This document shows, piece after piece, positions 9,894 to 18,048 of a DNA stretch of 64,000 bases. The first letter of the stretch is position 1, and every line of letters begins with the position of its first letter. The stretch spans positions 15,350 to 79,349 of the forward strand of contig JBAYVD010000015.1 of the NCBI GenBank assembly GCA_041674745.1, written 5' to 3'. Made by a program: the position numbers and the translations under genes. The stretch comes from UBA2040 sp041674745 (GTDB lineage Bacteria > Bacteroidota > Bacteroidia > Flavobacteriales_D > Crocinitomicaceae). The notes beneath the pieces are model-generated. The model searched no databases and was not told where the DNA came from. It saw nothing but the letters and a program-made list of their open reading frames with translations.

Positions 9894-10973
9894 ATGAAAA
9901 ACATCATCACCAAGAAATCAGAAAAATTTTTAGAAAGTTACTTGAACAATGCTTCGCCCACGGGTTTTGAGGCGGAAGGACAGAAACTTTGGTTGGACTA
10001 TATCAAACCGAACATTGATGAATATTTTACCGACAATTATGGAACGGTCGTCGGCGTCATCAATCCAAAAGCAGAATACAAAGTGGTCATTGAAGCGCAT
10101 GCCGATGAAATTTCTTGGTTTGTTCATTACATCACCAAGGAAGGATTCATTTATGTTCGCAGAAACGGAGGTTCCGATCACATGATTGCCCCTTCCAAAA
10201 GAGTAAACATTCATACTGACAAAGGAATTGTTCGGGCAATATTTGGTTGGCCAGCGATACACATGCGTCACGAAAAAGACGAAGCACCCAGTTTGAAAAA
10301 CATTTTCTTGGATTGTGGTTGCACTACAAAAGAAGAAGTAGAAGCGTTGGGCGTTCACGTAGGTTGTGTAATTACGTATGAAGATACTTTTGAAATCTTG
10401 AACAAGAATCGCTACGTCGGTCGTGCATTGGACAACCGGATGGGTGGTTTTATGATTGCTGAAGTGGCGCGTTTGTTGAAAGAAAACAAAGTGAAATTGC
10501 CCTTTGGATTGTACATCGTGAATGCCGTTCAAGAAGAAGTGGGTTTACGAGGAGCTGAAATGATTGCAGCACGAATCAAGCCAGATGTGGCGATTGTGAC
10601 GGATGTTTGCCACGATACACAAACACCGATGGTAAGTAAAATCGAACAAGGTGATTTCACGGGTGGAGCCGGTCCTGTTTTAACGTATGGTCCAGCCGTT
10701 CAAAATAATTTATTGAAGCAAATCATCGAAATTGCAGGCAAAAAGAAAATACCTTTCCAACGCGCGGCAGCTTCCCGGGCAACGGGAACCGATACCGATG
10801 CTTTTGCCTATTCCAATGAAGGCGTTCCTTCCGCTTTGATTTCATTGCCACTGCGTTACATGCATACCACGGTAGAATGCTGTCACAAAGATGATGTGGA
10901 AAATACCATTCGATTGATTTATGAAGCCTTGCAAACCATCAAAGATGGACAAAGCTTCAAATATTTGAAGTAA
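9894..10973 (+). CDS. M42 family metallo-aminopeptidase
   Basis: 359 residues, the usual length for M42 (glutamyl/deblocking aminopeptidase, also annotated endoglucanase M). Conserved di-metal and catalytic segments are EAHADEISWFV, the DNRMGGF motif carrying the bridging aspartate, the catalytic QEEVGLRGA, VTDVCHDT and the late metal ligand in RYMHTTVE. These enzymes assemble into large tetrahedral complexes in the cytoplasm and trim short peptides; there is no signal peptide. The gene stands alone with a hairpin terminator about 40 bases downstream. Confidence 0.93.
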   Translation: MKNIITKKSEKFLESYLNNASPTGFEAEGQKLWLDYIKPNIDEYFTDNYGTVVGVINPKAEYKVVIEAHADEISWFVHYITKEGFIYVRRNGGSDHMIAPSKRVNIHTDKGIVRAIFGWPAIHMRHEKDEAPSLKNIFLDCGCTTKEEVEALGVHVGCVITYEDTFEILNKNRYVGRALDNRMGGFMIAEVARLLKENKVKLPFGLYIVNAVQEEVGLRGAEMIAARIKPDVAIVTDVCHDTQTPMVSKIEQGDFTGGAGPVLTYGPAVQNNLLKQIIEIAGKKKIPFQRAAASRATGTDTDAFAYSNEGVPSALISLPLRYMHTTVECCHKDDVENTIRLIYEALQTIKDGQSFKYLK

Positions 10974-11013
10974 ATCACGGGGTAGGAATACAAGAAAACA
11001 TAAAAAACAGTTG

Positions 11014-11045
11014 AAAGTCCGTTGCACAAGCTTCGGGCTTTTTTT
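11014..11045 (+). terminator. Rho-independent terminator of the M42 peptidase gene
   Basis: A seven-base stem AAGTCCG/CGGGCTT (one G-T pair) is followed by seven T residues, 40 bases after the stop codon. Confidence 0.75.
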
Positions 11046-11052
11046 ATCTTTA
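11045..11052 (+). promoter_or_regulatory. -7 promoter box (TATCTTTA) of the Omp28-like gene
   Basis: TATCTTTA overlaps the end of the terminator T-tract and lies 26 bases before the ATG at 11079, so terminator and promoter are stacked back to back. Confidence 0.45.
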
Positions 11053-11078
11053 ACCGTTAAAGAAATAAAATCGATACT

Positions 11079-13097
11079 ATGAAAAAAATTTTACTCTCAA
11101 TAATGGCTTTCTCAACTTGCTTGGGAATCAACGCTCAAAACTTCTCGGATGATTTTGAATCCTACACGGTAGGAAGTTATTTAGGACCTCAATCAGCGGA
11201 GTGGAGAACGTGGTCGGCCACAGGTGAAGGAACAACAGAGGACACGAAAATCACCGATCTTCAAGCCAATAGTGGAACAAATTCTGTTTACTATAGCTCC
11301 ACTTCTACGAACGGTGGGCCACAAGATTGTGTCTTGGATTTTATCAATACACATACTACGGGTGTATTTACTTTTCAAGCAGATTTCTATGTAAACACAG
11401 GTAAAACAGCTTATTTCAATTTTCAAGCCAACGCGACCATTGGGAATTTATATGCCATGGATGTAAACATGGACAACGGAAATTTGCAGATGCAAAACTC
11501 AGGTGAATTGAAACTTTCAACGACGTACCCACAAGCCACCTGGTTTACCATGACGGTTGAATGTAACCTAACGACAAAAATCTGGGAATTGAAAATGAAT
11601 GGAGTATCGGCAGGAAAATGGTTGAATACAGTAAATTCACTTCGTTACGTGGATATTTACCCAATCATGAATTCTCAGTTTTACGTAGACAATGTTTCTT
11701 ATACGTATGCTCCTTATACCGTAACCAATTTGAATGCTGCAGCGGCGGATTTGAACATGGGCGGAAACATAGCAACGCAAGTAACAACACCTAAATTGAA
11801 AGTGGTGAATGCAGGAACAACGACAATTACCTCGTTTACAGCAACATTGAATTACAATGGAAACAATTATCCATTGCCAGTAACGGGAATTTCGTTGGCA
11901 TCGTTGTCATCTACAGAAATTGCCTTTCCAAGTGTTACGTTGACAGCTGGAAGTAATCTTGCAGTAGCAACCATTTCAAATGTGAACGGTGCGACCGATG
12001 ATGTGCCTTCGGATGATATGTCATCTAGAATGGTCAATCCAGTTGTCCCTGCTTTGGGTAAAATGGTTGTGGGTGAAGAAGGAACAGGTACTTGGTGCCA
12101 ATGGTGTCCAAGAGGTGCCGTAAACATGGATCGTTTCGAAAATGATTATTCGCAATTTTGGGCAGGAATCGCCGTACACAACGGGGATCCAATGACAAAT
12201 ACAACCTACGATAGTGGTATGAGCTTCTCCAGCTTTCCAAGTTCAAAAGTCGATCGTGTTGGTGCAGGAATTGATCCAAGTACCATGACAACACCTTTCT
12301 TTACAAGATTGCAAGTGGCACCAACTGCTTTTATCGAAGTAGGAGCAACGTACAATTCAACAACTAGAGAGCTAAATGTATCGGGTGATTTTAATTTTCA
12401 ATCTGCAGCGACTAGTAATTACAAAGCTGCTTTCGTTATCACAGAAGATGGTGTAACAGGAACAACAGGTTATTCCCAATCCAATGCGTATGCGGGTGGT
12501 TCCAATGGAATAATGGGTGGATTTGAATTATTATCCAATCCAGTTCCAGCTTCGTTGATGCATTACGACCATGTGGCACGTGATATTCAACCAGCTTTTG
12601 GCGGATTTACAGGAAGTTTCCCAACAACAGTTGCCAGCGGTGACGTCTTGGCGGTTAACCATACTTTTACATTACCAGCCAATTGGAATTCAGATTCATT
12701 GCACATTATCGTGATGCTAATTGCGCCAAATGGGCAAATTGACAACGCAGGAAAAGCAACGATTGCAGAAGCTGTCACCAACGGTTTTGTTGCAGGAACC
12801 AGTACTTCAGGTTCAGGAGCGGGGATAGCCGAAATTGACCAAATTGATGCAACCTTTCAATTGTACCCGAATCCAGCTTCCAGCAACGTAAACATGACAT
12901 TCAATTTGAAACAAGATAGTAAAGTGGAGTTGAGTGTTTTGGATTTATCCGGTAAAGTATTGGCAAATCGTGCGTATGGAAACATGAACGGAGCGTCTAC
13001 TATCCAGTACAATTCTTCAGAATTGGCACAAGGAATTTACTTGGTTGAAGTGGCCATCAACGGTGAAAAAATGACCCGCAGATTGGTGATTCAATAA
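11079..13097 (+). CDS. Omp28-related T9SS type A sorting domain protein
   Basis: 672 residues. Signal peptide about 1-19 (ending GINAQ). The N-terminal ~200 residues look like a concanavalin/LamG-type beta-sandwich (FSDDFESYTVGSY). A middle Ig-like region leads to an Omp28-like thioredoxin-fold segment with a CxxC pair, GTWCQWCPRGA, near residue 345. The last ~80 residues are a type A Por sorting domain: QLYPNPASSNV, LDLSGKVLA, GIYLVEV, ending RRLVIQ. Secretion by T9SS with attachment or release at the surface is expected. The CxxC could serve redox or metal binding, which is inference. The 3' end of this gene is copied in a repeat 2.1 kb downstream. Confidence 0.9.
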   Translation: MKKILLSIMAFSTCLGINAQNFSDDFESYTVGSYLGPQSAEWRTWSATGEGTTEDTKITDLQANSGTNSVYYSSTSTNGGPQDCVLDFINTHTTGVFTFQADFYVNTGKTAYFNFQANATIGNLYAMDVNMDNGNLQMQNSGELKLSTTYPQATWFTMTVECNLTTKIWELKMNGVSAGKWLNTVNSLRYVDIYPIMNSQFYVDNVSYTYAPYTVTNLNAAAADLNMGGNIATQVTTPKLKVVNAGTTTITSFTATLNYNGNNYPLPVTGISLASLSSTEIAFPSVTLTAGSNLAVATISNVNGATDDVPSDDMSSRMVNPVVPALGKMVVGEEGTGTWCQWCPRGAVNMDRFENDYSQFWAGIAVHNGDPMTNTTYDSGMSFSSFPSSKVDRVGAGIDPSTMTTPFFTRLQVAPTAFIEVGATYNSTTRELNVSGDFNFQSAATSNYKAAFVITEDGVTGTTGYSQSNAYAGGSNGIMGGFELLSNPVPASLMHYDHVARDIQPAFGGFTGSFPTTVASGDVLAVNHTFTLPANWNSDSLHIIVMLIAPNGQIDNAGKATIAEAVTNGFVAGTSTSGSGAGIAEIDQIDATFQLYPNPASSNVNMTFNLKQDSKVELSVLDLSGKVLANRAYGNMNGASTIQYNSSELAQGIYLVEVAINGEKMTRRLVIQ

Positions 13098-13157
13098 GAA
13101 ATAGAAAAAAACATTTTCAAAGAAACCGTCATAGCTTGCTGTGGCGGTTTTCTTTTT
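13063..13157. repeat. Direct repeat copy 1: T9SS gene tail plus terminator
   Basis: About 95 bases covering the last codons of the Omp28-like gene (TRRLVIQ and stop), the 3' spacer and the terminator hairpin. A near-identical copy sits at 15190-15284, differing by only a few bases, so the intervening type B T9SS gene lies between the two copies. Confidence 0.9.
13119..13157 (+). terminator. Rho-independent terminator of the Omp28-like gene
   Basis: Stem AAGAAACCGTCA pairs imperfectly with TGGCGGTTTTCTT around a ten-base loop and is followed by a T-run. Confidence 0.75.
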
Positions 13158-13262
13158 GTGGTAAAAAAACAATAAAACTGATTTCTAAACGTTTTGATAC
13201 GGCATGAAAAAGGCTCAATAAATAATTTTTAACCACGAATAATTTCTTCAGAGAATAAACCT

Positions 13263-15173
13263 TTGAATTTGAAAACCTCATATTTTTCGTTTCTTATATT
13301 AATCTTTTCGATTAGTACGACAATTTCATTTTCTCAAAATTTGGTGCCCAATCCAGGGTTTGAAGATTTTAAGGTGCAAAATCAATATATTTATCTAGGA
13401 GACACATCCTTTGCTACAACACCTATATCCTGTTGGGCTGGAGCAAATCGAAGAGGTTGTAGGTATAACCATCTTCAATCTGTTTATTCTACCCCTGACA
13501 ATTTACCAGCCAATACGCAAGCACATTCAGGTGAAGGTTATCTTATATTGGACCAAAGCAACTTAAAATTAGCGGTTGTGTCAGATAGTAGTTTGGATTA
13601 TAGGAGTTATGGGCAAACCAAACTGATCAGCCCATTGGTTGCTGGTCAAGTGTATAGTATTAAATTGTACATTTTTGTTGCCTATTCAACTACACCTTTG
13701 TCTTATTTTTCTTATTTAAAAAATTTTGGAATACATTTTTCCACGAGTAGGATTACAGATTTTGCTGTTGGCCTAACACATTTTCATTTTTATTGGCCTA
13801 ACCAAATTGATTTCTCCGGTATTACTTTTATTCCAAATGTATGGACGGAATTAACAGCAACGTATACTGCAATTGGAGGGGAAAGGTATATGACAATGGG
13901 TAATTTCGATTATTACTCAGAATTTGTTCTATTTAATGGGCCACCGGCATTGGATCCAACTAAAATTTTACCTCCATGCACTATCGGTATTGACGATATC
14001 AGCCTTGTTCCATTAGGCAGCACAAATTACACCAGCCCAACGGCCAGCTTAGGTCCTGACACCACAATTTGTGGCACTTCGGTAAATTTCACTTTGACCG
14101 CAGCAAGCGGTTTTGATCAATATATTTGGAATACAGGCGATACTACGCAGAGCATTCAAGTAACCCAACCAGGTGTTTATTCCGTCAATGTAAATAACGA
14201 ATGCAGTTTGTGCAATGACTCCATTGTGGTTTCTTTGCAGCCACCTTTAACGCTTGAACTGGGCAACGACACGTTGGTGTGTGTAGATGGCTCTTTTCAA
14301 TTTTTGGTTGCGCCCAATTATGTAAATCTGGGTAGTTACCAATGGTCGAATGGAGAAAACACTCCTCAAATAACGGTAAATTCTCCTGGAGTTTATTCAC
14401 TTGAAGCAGATTATGCTTGCGGTAGTTTGTATGATACAATTGTAGTTGTTACTGAAGCAAAACCGGGGCGACCTGATTTTTCAGATACAATAGTATGCTT
14501 GAATTCGCCGAGTTATCTACCCACTGCAGTGGGTCAAAATTTGCAATGGTTCGCTGATCCATCTGCAGGTAACGGTTCGTCTGTAGCGCCAATTTTTCTT
14601 ACATCTTCTGTTGATACCTTTGAAACTTGGATTAGTCAAACGGTAAATACGTGCGAAAGTGATCGATTCAAACAGACAATCTCTGTAATTGCACCGCCTT
14701 ATTTTGACCTGCAAGAAGATACAACGCTCTGTAAATATAACGATAGCAAATTTGGTCCAAGTAATTTTGATTGGGAATATTCATGGAATGATGGATTTCA
14801 AAAATCACCAAGAGTTTTTGAAGAAACGGGATTCTACACTTTAACGGCGGAGAATCAATGTGGCAGTTTCTGGAGAACCATTGAGGTGAAAATAGAAGAA
14901 TGTCCGTGCACCATGTATTTTCCGGACGCAATTACGGCGAATGGTGATGGATTGAATGACTTCTTGCAGGCTTCCTATTTTTGTGAATTGGAAAATTATG
15001 AATTAAAAGTCTACAATCGCTGGGGACAAATCGTTTTCAGAAGTGAAAATCCGGATGATCAATGGCAGATTGGATTCGAATTTCCTGCAGGAGTTTATCA
15101 GTTGATTTGTCATTTCAAAGGAAAGTTGGTGGCTGAAGAAACGGTTGCACAGAAACTGGTCGTATTGAGATAA
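13263..15173 (+). CDS. T9SS type B sorting domain protein
   Basis: 636 residues. No ATG is available; the start is TTG, either at 13263 or, more plausibly for the signal peptide, at 13269 (LKTSYFSFLILIFSIS). The box AACCTTTG at 13258-13265 would put transcription initiation near 13270. The N-terminal ~250 residues (NLVPNPGFEDF) form a jelly-roll-like domain common in Bacteroidota surface proteins. Two or more Ig-like modules follow (LGPDTTICGTSVNF, LELGNDTLVCVDG), then a shortened type B domain (MYFPDAITANGDGLNDF, VYNRWGQIVF, ending VVLR). The 5' half looks more AT-rich than its neighbours, and the gene lies between duplicated 95-base segments, which suggests later insertion. Confidence 0.87.
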   Translation: MNLKTSYFSFLILIFSISTTISFSQNLVPNPGFEDFKVQNQYIYLGDTSFATTPISCWAGANRRGCRYNHLQSVYSTPDNLPANTQAHSGEGYLILDQSNLKLAVVSDSSLDYRSYGQTKLISPLVAGQVYSIKLYIFVAYSTTPLSYFSYLKNFGIHFSTSRITDFAVGLTHFHFYWPNQIDFSGITFIPNVWTELTATYTAIGGERYMTMGNFDYYSEFVLFNGPPALDPTKILPPCTIGIDDISLVPLGSTNYTSPTASLGPDTTICGTSVNFTLTAASGFDQYIWNTGDTTQSIQVTQPGVYSVNVNNECSLCNDSIVVSLQPPLTLELGNDTLVCVDGSFQFLVAPNYVNLGSYQWSNGENTPQITVNSPGVYSLEADYACGSLYDTIVVVTEAKPGRPDFSDTIVCLNSPSYLPTAVGQNLQWFADPSAGNGSSVAPIFLTSSVDTFETWISQTVNTCESDRFKQTISVIAPPYFDLQEDTTLCKYNDSKFGPSNFDWEYSWNDGFQKSPRVFEETGFYTLTAENQCGSFWRTIEVKIEECPCTMYFPDAITANGDGLNDFLQASYFCELENYELKVYNRWGQIVFRSENPDDQWQIGFEFPAGVYQLICHFKGKLVAEETVAQKLVVLR

Positions 15174-15189
15174 CTGCACCGTTCAATAG

Positions 15190-15284
15190 AGTGATAAAAT
15201 CACCCGCAGATTGGTGATTCAATAAGAATTAGAAAAAACATTTTCAAAGAAACCGTCATAGCTTGCTGTGGCGGTTTTCTTTTT
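15190..15284. repeat. Direct repeat copy 2: orphan T9SS gene tail plus terminator
   Basis: Starts 16 bases after the stop of the type B T9SS gene and repeats 13063-13157. Here the encoded tail (TRRLVIQ-stop) is not attached to any ORF, so the segment is a relic of a gene end that still supplies a terminator. Confidence 0.9.
15246..15284 (+). terminator. Terminator within repeat copy 2
   Basis: Same hairpin and T-run as at 13119-13157; it probably now terminates the 13263-15173 gene. Confidence 0.7.
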
Positions 15285-15309
15285 ATCAGAATAACTGTAA
15301 TTTCGTAGC

Positions 15310-15873
15310 ATGAAATGGATAGGCGAACGAATCAGTTTTGACGAGGACAAAAACAAAGCAACGTTTATTATTTACCCAGAAAGAAAAGCGTGGGTAACCG
15401 GTTTGATGGGTGCGTGGGTCGCCATGTGGTTGGCCATTGGCGCCATCATGGTTTGGGCTTATTTCACCTTGAAATTAACCAACCAAGAACAAATCATTAT
15501 TTGGATTTTCATGGCGTTTTGGGCGTATTATGCGCAGCGCGTGGGTCGGTCGCTTTTGTGGTTGCTCTACGGAAAAGAAATGCTGAAAATCAACGAAGTT
15601 GGATTGATTATCAAAACAGCTACCGGTAAATATGGAAAAGCAAAAGAGTATTTCCATGAAAACATCGGCAAAATGCAAATTCACATCCCGAAAGAGAACT
15701 CCATGCAAACGGCTTGGGAAAATTCACCGTGGGTAAACGGAGGCGAACGTTTGGAATTCGAATACAAAGGAAAAATCATTCGTTTCGGAAAAAAACTCCC
15801 AGAAAAAGAAGCGAAATTGTTGTTTCAAATGATTGTGAAGCGGGTGGAAGCTCAGGTTAGAAAATCGAAATAA
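15310..15873 (+). CDS. Hypothetical two-helix membrane protein
   Basis: 187 residues. An N-terminal ~25-residue soluble segment precedes two transmembrane helices at about residues 31-53 and 60-80, then a ~105-residue soluble C-terminal part that looks like a beta-rich PH-like domain (MLKINEVGLIIKTATGKYG, FEYKGKIIRFGKKL). I do not recognise a named family. It is a single gene between the repeat-borne terminator and a large repeat element that begins just after its stop codon. A TAATTTCG box lies a few bases before the ATG. Confidence 0.75.
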   Translation: MKWIGERISFDEDKNKATFIIYPERKAWVTGLMGAWVAMWLAIGAIMVWAYFTLKLTNQEQIIIWIFMAFWAYYAQRVGRSLLWLLYGKEMLKINEVGLIIKTATGKYGKAKEYFHENIGKMQIHIPKENSMQTAWENSPWVNGGERLEFEYKGKIIRFGKKLPEKEAKLLFQMIVKRVEAQVRKSK

Positions 15874-15877
15874 GGAA

Positions 15878-16205
15878 GTTGCAAGTTGCAAGTTGATCCG
15901 CGTTGCGGCTCTTCAAGTTGCAAGTTCTGTACGCTCAGCGTTGTCGTTCTTTTCTTTGAAAAGTCACTTAGCAAATAGGTTACGAAGCAAAGTTAAGCGT
16001 ACAGAACTTGCCACTTTGAATTGGCGAAGCCAAGAACTCGCCACTTGCAACTTTTTCCAGAAACTTTAAGCGCACAGAACTTGCCACTTTGAATTGGCGA
16101 AGCCAAGAACTCGAAACTTGTAACTTTCTCCAGAAACTTTAAGCATACAGAACTTGCAACTTTGAATTAGCGAAGCCAAGAACTTGCAACTTGCAACTTT
16201 TTTTT
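15878..16205. repeat. Complementary-ended repeat element with 73-base internal repeats (copy 1)
   Basis: About 330 bases beginning a few bases after the stop of the upstream gene. The left end contains AAGTTGCAAGTTGCAAG and CAAGTTCTGTACGCT; the right end contains the reverse complement forms AGCGTACAGAACTTG and AACTTGCAACTTGCAACTT. The right part holds three units starting at 16001, 16074 and 16147 (period 73), each with CAGAACTTGCCACTTTGAA, GCGAAGCCAAGAACT and a CTTGCAACTTT tail. A related element is at 20890-21144. No ORF is present. Confidence 0.88.
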
Positions 16206-16639
16206 CAAAGTTCCTTCTCCATCAAAAAATGCTGTAATACATCGAACAATTTGTAGGACGGTTCCACCAATTCATACCCTAAATTCAAGTAAAAATCCAT
16301 GGCGTAATCGCGGGCGTGGAGAATCATTTTGGCGTATTCTTTATCGCTTGCTTCTTGTTCAACGGCATACATGATCAATTTTCCGTAGCCTTTTCCTTGT
16401 TCCTCGGTTTCCACTGCAACAAAACGAGTTTGAGCGGTATCCAATGCATGTTCATCCAAACGCGCAATGGCTTTCAATTGTCCTTCGACATACAAAGCAA
16501 AATGAATCCCGGTTTCATCGCCTTCGTTTCGTTCAGAACCTCGCGGCTGATTCAGGGGTTCACGCAAAATGCGGTACCGAAGATCATAGTAATCTTCCCA
16601 CTCTTCTTCGTTTTCTGGGGTTCTGATTTTTAAGTCCAT
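16205..16639 (-). CDS. GNAT family N-acetyltransferase
   Basis: 144 residues with the GNAT core: FALYVEGQLKAIARL (beta strands), RFVAVETEEQGKGYGKLIM carrying the acetyl-CoA pyrophosphate loop (Q-x-x-G-x-G motif), and YAMDFYLNLGYE at the C-terminus. This family transfers an acetyl group from acetyl-CoA to amines; the substrate cannot be predicted. It overlaps the CoA-transferase gene upstream by ten bases and is the last gene of a four-gene operon. Its 3' end abuts the large repeat element. Confidence 0.88.
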   Translation of the reverse strand: MDLKIRTPENEEEWEDYYDLRYRILREPLNQPRGSERNEGDETGIHFALYVEGQLKAIARLDEHALDTAQTRFVAVETEEQGKGYGKLIMYAVEQEASDKEYAKMILHARDYAMDFYLNLGYELVEPSYKLFDVLQHFLMEKEL

Positions 16640-17703
16640 TGGAAAATTGCGGATTGCACTCGTTGGGTCATTTTTCCTTCTATTTCCTCTGAAAGGATGA
16701 GGTTTTTTGCACTCGATTCTTCAAAAACTTCGTGTAAATTTTTGATTTTCCCACAAGGCACATTGTGTTCTTCCATGTGTGCTAATATTGTCGCGGCATC
16801 AAAATCAGCCACTTTTGCTTGAATCATTTCCGCCAATTCAATCCGGTTTTTCACCCGATTCGAATTGGAAGCATATTTTTCATCGACTGATAATTCAGCT
16901 AGATTTAAAAATGCACACAACAAGCCAAAATGTTTGTCGGAACCAATGGCAAAACAAATATCCGCCTGGTCTTTCGTTCTGAAAATTTCGCCGTAAGGAG
17001 CAATGTTGGGGTGCAAACTACCGATTCGTTTCGGAATGGAGTTGCTCATCAAATAATTGGATGCTTGGTTCATCAAACTGGAAACGGCCGCGCCATAAAG
17101 TGAAACAGAAACGGTAACGCCTTTTTGCGTTTTCTCTCGTTGGTACAAAGCCAACAGAATCGCTTCTTTGAGGTGATGGGCGGCCAAAACGTCGATCAAA
17201 GCCACCGGCATTTTGGTTGGTGGGCCATCACTTTGCCCATTCATCGACATGAAACCTGTTTCGGCTTGCAGAATCAAATCATAGGCAACACGGTCACTGT
17301 CTTCTCCAAAGCCATTGATTTTTCCGTGAATTAATTTTGGATTGATGCGGTGTACTATTTCATCCGTAAGATGGAATTTCTCGGCATCACCGTGTTTGAA
17401 ATTGCTCAACAAAATGTCGGCATCTGATAGGGATTTTAAAAATTGGCTTCGATCCTCTTCGACTTTCAAATCCAACGTCAAATAGGTCTTTCCGAAGTTG
17501 ACAGAAGAGAAATAATTAGAAACAGGGCTGTCGGCATCCTCAGAAGGTAACTTCCATGTTCGGGTTACATCACCCATGGTTGGATGTTCGATTTTGATTA
17601 CATCTGCGCCCAATTCCGCAAAATAAGTTCCTACCGATGGACCGGCCAAAACGGTTGAAGCATCCACTACTTTTAAGCCCGAAAGCAACGTGTTTTTCAC
17701 CAT
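16630..17703 (-). CDS. CaiB/BaiF family CoA-transferase
   Basis: 357 residues, slightly shorter than the usual ~400 of class III CoA-transferases. The N-terminus LLSGLKVVDASTVLAGPSVG matches the family's DLT.vlaGP segment, followed by LGADVIKIEHPTMGD; the catalytic aspartate is expected in the LILQAETGFMSMNGQSDG region. These enzymes move CoA between carboxylic acids. The ATG is immediately adjacent to the stop of the small cytochrome c gene, so the genes are co-transcribed, though the functional link between a CoA-transferase and cytochromes is not obvious. Confidence 0.88.
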   Translation of the reverse strand: MVKNTLLSGLKVVDASTVLAGPSVGTYFAELGADVIKIEHPTMGDVTRTWKLPSEDADSPVSNYFSSVNFGKTYLTLDLKVEEDRSQFLKSLSDADILLSNFKHGDAEKFHLTDEIVHRINPKLIHGKINGFGEDSDRVAYDLILQAETGFMSMNGQSDGPPTKMPVALIDVLAAHHLKEAILLALYQREKTQKGVTVSVSLYGAAVSSLMNQASNYLMSNSIPKRIGSLHPNIAPYGEIFRTKDQADICFAIGSDKHFGLLCAFLNLAELSVDEKYASNSNRVKNRIELAEMIQAKVADFDAATILAHMEEHNVPCGKIKNLHEVFEESSAKNLILSEEIEGKMTQRVQSAIFQWT

Positions 17704-17970
17704 TTAGTTGGCCAATTTCCACTGAATGTAGGAATATACTTTGTTGCGTTTTTTCTTGCCCATCATTGCTTTTTTAGACATTTTCGGCAAAATCACATCC
17801 CATTGTTGGAGGCTGTAATCGTTGATATTCTTTAAGTCGTGACAACGTTGGCATTTTTTTTCATAAATTGACTTACCTTGATTGGCATCGTTGGAAGGCT
17901 CGGTTGTGAGTGGACTTACCTGCGGGTTTGTCTGAAATAAAAATGAAAAAACAAAAATGAAAATTTGCAT
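17704..17970 (-). CDS. Small monohaem c-type cytochrome
   Basis: 88 residues. A short hydrophobic N-terminus (IFIFVFSFLFQ) is the export signal. The haem-attachment motif is CQRCH (Cys40, Cys43, His44), and LPKMSKKAMMG supplies candidate methionine axial ligands. The C-terminal half matches the C-terminus of the adjacent RlpA-cytochrome fusion: shared ND(Y/F)S, LPxMxKKA and QWKL(A/Q)N. A possible -7 box TACATTTA lies at 18007-18014. The likely role is a periplasmic or surface electron carrier; the partner is unknown. Confidence 0.85.
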   Translation of the reverse strand: MQIFIFVFSFLFQTNPQVSPLTTEPSNDANQGKSIYEKKCQRCHDLKNINDYSLQQWDVILPKMSKKAMMGKKKRNKVYSYIQWKLAN

Positions 17971-18048
17971 ATATTATTAGTTTAGAGGAACGTTTTATTC
18001 AAGTTTTAAATGTACAATTTTAAATCAATTCAAACTTTTTCGTTCATG

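Noticed and set aside
15878..16205. Possible CRISPR array
   Set aside because: The 73-base units follow each other without unique spacers, the repeat is long and degenerate, and no cas gene is nearby.
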